Of a stretch of 9,723 nucleotides of DNA, positions 7,164-9,723 are shown piece by piece. Source of the DNA: an uncultured Lachnospiraceae bacterium (GTDB taxonomy: Bacteria > Bacillota_A > Clostridia > Lachnospirales > Lachnospiraceae). A program made the position numbers and the translations under genes. Under the pieces are notes generated by a model. The model searched no databases. It saw only the letters and a list, made by a program, of their open reading frames with translations, and had not been told where the DNA came from. The stretch is from the NCBI GenBank assembly GCA_947177885.1, contig CAMWWF010000087.1:1-9723 (forward strand). The letters run 5' to 3'. Within the stretch, counting starts at the first letter, position 1, and each line of letters begins with the position of its first letter.

Positions 7164-7192
7164 TTGTATCTGTCACAAAAATGTTTTATACT
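7164..7192 (+). promoter_or_regulatory. Probable promoter of the ComFB-hemerythrin unit
   Basis: TATACT (7187-7192) is a good -10 box. TTGTAT (7164-7169), 17 bases upstream, is a weak -35. Transcription would start near 7199, leaving a leader of about 42 bases before ATG 7241. The weak -35 leaves room for an activator, possibly at the inverted repeat 7100-7129. Confidence 0.55.
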
Positions 7193-7240
7193 GTTATTAG
7201 TATTTTCGTTTCAGTAATAGCTATTGAATGAGGTGAGGGC

Positions 7241-7684
7241 ATGACGGAATTGATAAATTTAATGGAAGAGACAGTATTGAAAAAGATTGACCAATTGTGG
7301 CCGGGCACGGACTATTGCAAGTGTGAACAATGCCGGATGGATATCGCAACGTATGCTTTGAACCGTCTGCCTGCACAGTATGTTCAGTCGCTGAAAGGGA
7401 AAGTGCTGTATCGGTTTGAGGCAAATTCGATGCAGAGGGACATTGAGGTGACAGTGGCTGTAGGCAAGGGAATTGAGATTGTGGGACAGTCACCACATAA
7501 AGATACTAATGCGAACATAGACGAGGCCGCGAAAACAAGTGACAGTGCAGACCTAAACGAGGCCGCGAAAGCAAGTGAGGGCGTAAAATCAAACGAGGCT
7601 GCGAAAGCAAGTGTCGGTGCAAACCCAAATGGCGCCACGGATACAAATGGCGGGGCGGATCCGGGTGAAGACGCGAATACATAA
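7241..7684 (+). CDS. ComFB-domain protein with a repetitive C-terminal tail
   Basis: 147 aa. Residues 1-85 match the ComFB family: a VLKKIDQLWP helix, the cysteine cluster CKCEQC (Cys26, 28, 31), then RMDIATYALNRLPAQYV. ComFB was named from a Bacillus competence operon. More recent work on other members reports binding of cyclic dinucleotides, so a receptor role is plausible here. No competence gene lies nearby. Residues about 86-147 are a low-complexity tail of 12-residue repeats (D/N-E-A-A-K-x-S and relatives) not expected in a plain ComFB protein. The start has GAGGTGAGG at 7230-7238 close before ATG 7241. The gene is followed after 73 bases by a double hemerythrin and very likely shares its transcript, since no terminator lies between them. 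Soluble; no signal peptide. Confidence 0.85.
   Translation: MTELINLMEETVLKKIDQLWPGTDYCKCEQCRMDIATYALNRLPAQYVQSLKGKVLYRFEANSMQRDIEVTVAVGKGIEIVGQSPHKDTNANIDEAAKTSDSADLNEAAKASEGVKSNEAAKASVGANPNGATDTNGGADPGEDANT
7520..7663 (+). repeat. Four in-frame 36-bp tandem repeats in the ComFB gene
   Basis: Units at 7520-7555, 7556-7591, 7592-7627 and 7628-7663. Units 2 and 3 agree at 29 of 36 bases, unit 1 is close, and unit 4 is the most diverged. Each encodes 12 residues, with a shared pattern N/D-E-A-A-K-A/T-S in the first three. Because the unit is in frame, changes in copy number would lengthen or shorten the tail without breaking the protein. Confidence 0.9.
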
Positions 7685-7757
7685 ATTGTCTGAGAATGGA
7701 AGTTCTTGTAACCGTATGATTGCATTGGTAAGTCAAAGACTTCGGGAGGATGAATTC

Positions 7758-8582
7758 ATGTTTCTATTTACGGATGACTGTCTGACAGGGATAGAGCAGA
7801 TCGATGACGAACACCGGCATCTGTTTGAACTGCTGAGCAGGGCATATCAGCTTGCTGTTATGGATTATCACAGTGACTATTATCAGCAGATAAAGGACAT
7901 ACTCACAGAGCTTGACCGTTATGCGGAAGAACATTTTGCCCATGAAGAGGCATATATGACACAGATACGGGATCCCGAACTCATACTCCAGCGCTCACAG
8001 CATGCCTTTTTCCGTGATAAAATTCTTTCTTTTGATTTTGCCAACATAGACAGTGTAGAAGACCAGCAGCATGTTCTTACTGAACTGGTGGCTTTTCTGG
8101 CAAAATGGCTGTACCGCCATATATTGAGCAGCGATATCATGATTGGAAAGCTGCCGCCGTTAGAGGAGTGGATGATCAGGGAAAATCCCTGTGAGTTTAC
8201 GGAGGAATATCTGACCGGTATAGAACTGATCGACAGAGAGCATGAAACGCTGTTCAAGATCGTTGAGAGGGCGGACCGGTTGGTCAAGGCCTTTGACGGA
8301 GTGTCCGGATATGATAATATCACGGAAATACTGGATGAATTGAAGGATTATACCAAAGAACATTTCCGTGATGAAGAAGAATATATGGAAAGCATTCATT
8401 ACGTGGGACTTGATGCACAGAAGCGGGCGCATGAAGCCTTTATTGATAAGCTGGAGAACATCAGCCTGAGTCAGGTGGAAGACGATCCGCAGGAGTATCT
8501 GCAGGAATTGCTTGAGTTCCTTCTGGGGTGGCTGATCAACCATATCTTATATACGGATAAGAAAATACCAAATAAGGATTGA
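7758..8582 (+). CDS. Tandem double-domain bacteriohemerythrin
   Basis: 274 aa made of two hemerythrin domains, about 9-130 and 152-272. Hemerythrins are four-helix bundles that bind O2 or sense it at a non-heme di-iron site. Domain 1 ligand candidates: His19 (DDEHRHLF), His59 and Glu63 (HFAHEE), His82, His121 and Asp126 (HILSSD). Domain 2: His162 (DREHETLF), His202 and Glu206 (HFRDEEE), His225, His262 and Asp267 (HILYTD). The third-helix H-x3-H pair is reduced in both domains: Gln78 and Gln221 stand where the first His is expected. The start ATG 7758 has GGGAGG (7744-7749) eight bases upstream. A longer frame from 7611 overlaps the ComFB repeat region and lacks homology. Cytoplasmic. Possible roles are oxygen scavenging, oxygen sensing or iron handling. 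A terminator follows immediately. Confidence 0.92.
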   Translation: MFLFTDDCLTGIEQIDDEHRHLFELLSRAYQLAVMDYHSDYYQQIKDILTELDRYAEEHFAHEEAYMTQIRDPELILQRSQHAFFRDKILSFDFANIDSVEDQQHVLTELVAFLAKWLYRHILSSDIMIGKLPPLEEWMIRENPCEFTEEYLTGIELIDREHETLFKIVERADRLVKAFDGVSGYDNITEILDELKDYTKEHFRDEEEYMESIHYVGLDAQKRAHEAFIDKLENISLSQVEDDPQEYLQELLEFLLGWLINHILYTDKKIPNKD

Positions 8583-8585
8583 GCG

Positions 8586-8622
8586 AAAACACCTGACAGG
8601 GATGTACCTGACAGGTGTTTTT
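8586..8622 (+). terminator. Intrinsic terminator of the ComFB-hemerythrin unit
   Basis: AAAACACCTG (8586-8595) pairs with CAGGTGTTTT (8612-8621). After one A-A mismatch, CAGG pairs with CCTG around the loop GATGTA. The 3' arm ends in five T residues. It begins four bases after the hemerythrin stop codon. Confidence 0.85.
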
Positions 8623-8704
8623 CTGCGGAAGCTTTTCCGGGCCTGCTTCCCTGCAACTCTGTTCCGGGGAAGTCTGTTTCCACAGGTGATGAGTAAGCGG
8701 GTAC

Positions 8705-8752
8705 ATCAGGAGCTCTGACTTTGATCAGTCGGGTAAAGGCAGAGCTCCTGAT
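8705..8752. repeat. Long perfect hairpin without a T-run
   Basis: ATCAGGAGCTCTG (8705-8717) and CAGAGCTCCTGAT (8740-8752) are exact reverse complements (13 bp). Inside, CTTT (8719-8722) pairs with AAAG (8735-8738) after one mismatch, leaving a 12-base loop. Neither side has a T-run, so it is not a standard terminator for either strand. A 10-base palindrome GCATATATGC follows at 8754. The rest of 8623-8769 holds only a weak hairpin (GGAAGC 8627-8632 with GCTTCC 8645-8650). Confidence 0.75.
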
Positions 8753-8769
8753 AGCATATATGCACGGTA

Positions 8770-8783
8770 TGAAAACGATTTCA
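8770..8783 (+). promoter_or_regulatory. Catabolite-responsive element (cre) 1
   Basis: TGAAAACGATTTCA matches the CcpA consensus TGWNANCGNTNWCA at every fixed position and is itself nearly palindromic around the central CG. It lies about 97 bases before the probable start of transcription of the HPr-like operon. CcpA bound to HPr-Ser-P or Crh would be the expected partner. Confidence 0.7.
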
Positions 8784-8813
8784 CTAATTTTTACAAAAAT
8801 AAATTGGTGAAAT
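8778..8813. repeat. AT-rich 13-bp inverted repeat overlapping cre 1
   Basis: ATTTCACTAATTT (8778-8790) pairs with AAATTGGTGAAAT (8801-8813), with a single T-G mismatch at DNA level, around a ten-base spacer. The GTGAAAT half-site recurs at 8808 and 8868, so related sequences flank the promoter. It could be a second regulator site overlapping cre 1. Confidence 0.5.
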
Positions 8814-8854
8814 TATGAATTATGCCAATTTACAGGAAATTACAGACAGTGTAT

Positions 8855-8860
8855 TATAAT
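8855..8860 (+). promoter_or_regulatory. Probable -10 box of the HPr-like operon
   Basis: A consensus TATAAT. The best -35 candidate upstream, TTTACA at 8829-8834, is 20 bases away, too far for a normal promoter. The promoter may therefore need help from a bound protein. Transcription would start near 8867 and leave a leader of about 155 bases. Confidence 0.5.
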
Positions 8861-8868
8861 GCTATGGG

Positions 8869-8882
8869 TGAAATCGATTACA
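8869..8882 (+). promoter_or_regulatory. Catabolite-responsive element (cre) 2
   Basis: TGAAATCGATTACA also fits TGWNANCGNTNWCA at every fixed position. It lies just past the -10 box, over the probable transcription start, where bound CcpA normally represses. Its centre is 99 bases from that of cre 1. The leader 8883-9006 after it shows no other element. Confidence 0.7.
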
Positions 8883-9021
8883 CACATACACATTCAGAAC
8901 CGCCTTCCACGGGGCGTGCAGAAACTATTTCAAAAAGCAGAACTTGTTTCAGGGAGTAAAATTGCTCAAAAGAGCCAAAATTACTATGAAAGTAACGGAA
9001 TAAAACAGGAGGAAGAATAAT

Positions 9022-9246
9022 ATGCAGCAGGTTAATGTAAGATTCCATAATGTAGATCAGATAAGGCAGTTTATTAATATTATCGATAAAATTGATGCAA
9101 ACTTTGACCTGGGTTCCGGGCACAGGATCGTGGATGCGAAATCGATTCTTGGAGTGCTGGCGCTGGATCTGTCGGGACCCCTCCGTCTGAGGTACCATTC
9201 AAACGAAGCGGGCATTGAGGAGAAGATAGCACCGTTTTTATGCTGA
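9022..9246 (+). CDS. HPr-like protein lacking the normal PTS active site
   Basis: 74 aa, slightly shorter than HPr (85-88 aa). The segment DAKSILGVLALDL (38-50) matches the HPr region around the regulatory Ser46, here Ser41, with the same K-S-I-x-G pattern. The active-site motif H-A-R-P is absent: the stretch FHNVDQIRQF stands there, with His9 near the right place but no Arg-Pro after it. It is therefore unlikely to pass phosphate from Enzyme I to sugar transporters, and is closer in idea to Crh, a regulatory HPr relative. Whether Ser41 is phosphorylated by HPr kinase is unknown. AGGAGG (9007-9012) nine bases before ATG 9022 supports the start. The HAD phosphatase gene follows after 20 bases. 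Two cre boxes upstream suggest catabolite control. Confidence 0.85.
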   Translation: MQQVNVRFHNVDQIRQFINIIDKIDANFDLGSGHRIVDAKSILGVLALDLSGPLRLRYHSNEAGIEEKIAPFLC

Positions 9247-9266
9247 TCGGCAGGAGGTGGGCAGAC

Positions 9267-9723
9267 GTGGCACATAGGATCATATTTCTGGACATAGACG
9301 GGACGCTGACGGAACCGGGGAGCAATGAGCCGCCGGAATCCGCATTACAGGCGATTGCCCGGGCGAGGGAAGAGGGGCATTATATATTTTTGTGTACCGG
9401 CAGAAATTATGATATGCTGCGTCCGCTGCTGCAGTATGATTTTGACGGAGTGATAGCCAGTTCGGGGGGCTATATTGAATATCAAAACAGAGTGATCTAC
9501 GACTGTCCCATGACGGAGGAGCAGCGCCGCACCGTTATGGATGTCCTGAAGAAAAACGGGGTATTCAGAACGGTGGAATGCCGGGATGGTTCCTACACGG
9601 ATGAAGGTTTCAAGGAATTTCTGAGAAGTCATGCCGGGGAAGGCGGAAACAGTGAATTGCTGCGTTGGAGGGAACAGATCGAGAAAGTGCTGAATATCCG
9701 TCCCATGAAAGAGTATAACGGTC
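9267..9723 (+). CDS. Cof-type HAD-superfamily phosphatase (3' end outside window)
   Basis: The first 152 residues are visible; the gene runs off the end. The N-terminus HRIIFLDIDGTLTEPG has HAD motif I (nucleophile Asp9, acid-base Asp11). FLCTGRNYDML carries motif II (Thr44). GVIASSGGYIEY matches the Cof/YidA subgroup, where a cap domain follows; residues from about 80 on would begin that cap. Motifs III and IV lie beyond the window. Members dephosphorylate small phosphorylated metabolites such as sugar phosphates or cofactors; the substrate here is unknown. The start is GTG 9267 with AGGAGG (9252-9257) nine bases upstream; no ATG gives the conserved N-terminus. It lies 20 bases after the HPr-like gene and is surely co-transcribed with it. 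Confidence 0.9.
   Translation, partial: MAHRIIFLDIDGTLTEPGSNEPPESALQAIARAREEGHYIFLCTGRNYDMLRPLLQYDFDGVIASSGGYIEYQNRVIYDCPMTEEQRRTVMDVLKKNGVFRTVECRDGSYTDEGFKEFLRSHAGEGGNSELLRWREQIEKVLNIRPMKEYNG

Noticed and set aside
6971..7240. A c-di-GMP riboswitch before the ComFB gene
   Set aside because: No match to the conserved core of the GEMM classes was seen, and the predicted leader is only about 42 bases.
7611..7757. N-terminal extension of the hemerythrin from ATG 7611
   Set aside because: It overlaps the ComFB repeat tail in another frame and lacks hemerythrin homology; ATG 7758 has a proper ribosome site.
8705..8752. Calling the long hairpin a terminator
   Set aside because: No T-run follows on either strand, and a complete terminator already lies at 8586-8622.

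Overview
The window looks like a chromosome segment of a Lachnospiraceae-type gut Clostridium. The protein styles point there: a BceRS/BceAB antimicrobial-peptide module, a TrpB2-type tryptophan synthase beta chain, a remnant of the AAA-ATPase/PD-(D/E)XK nuclease family common in these genomes, WWY-repeat surface protein debris, and a degenerate HPr. Strong AGGAGG ribosome sites and intrinsic terminators fit a Firmicute. The species cannot be told from the sequence.

Layout. 1-4316: a peptide-sensing and detoxification module, in the order tail of a response regulator, histidine kinase, BceR-type operator and promoter, ABC ATPase, ABC permease. The kinase start is preceded by three diverged 58-bp copies of the regulator's 3' end. 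4361-5242: a decayed zone holding two 5'-truncated, divergent gene remnants (nuclease-type ATPase on minus, surface protein on plus). 5292-6970: a single-gene unit with a near-consensus promoter, a long leader, trpB2 and a strong terminator. 7164-8622: a two-gene unit encoding a ComFB-domain protein with a repeat tail and a tandem double hemerythrin, closed by a terminator. 8623-9021: a gene-free regulatory stretch with a long hairpin, two CcpA (cre) box matches and a -10 element. 9022-9723: an HPr-like protein and a Cof-type HAD phosphatase, the latter running off the window end.

How the genes work together. The first block is a self-contained sensor-transporter circuit: the transporter senses the peptide, the kinase relays, and the regulator activates the transporter promoter through the inverted repeat at 1351-1368. 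The ComFB/hemerythrin pair puts a family reported to bind cyclic dinucleotides beside a di-iron oxygen-binding fold, suggesting (inference) an oxygen or iron-linked signalling unit. The last operon appears to be under carbon catabolite control, and its first gene is itself a relative of the CcpA co-repressor HPr/Crh, so a feedback link is possible. The most interesting points are the paired cre boxes before the HPr-like gene, the ComFB-hemerythrin pairing with Gln replacing the same iron-ligand His in both domains, and the triplicated regulator tail.
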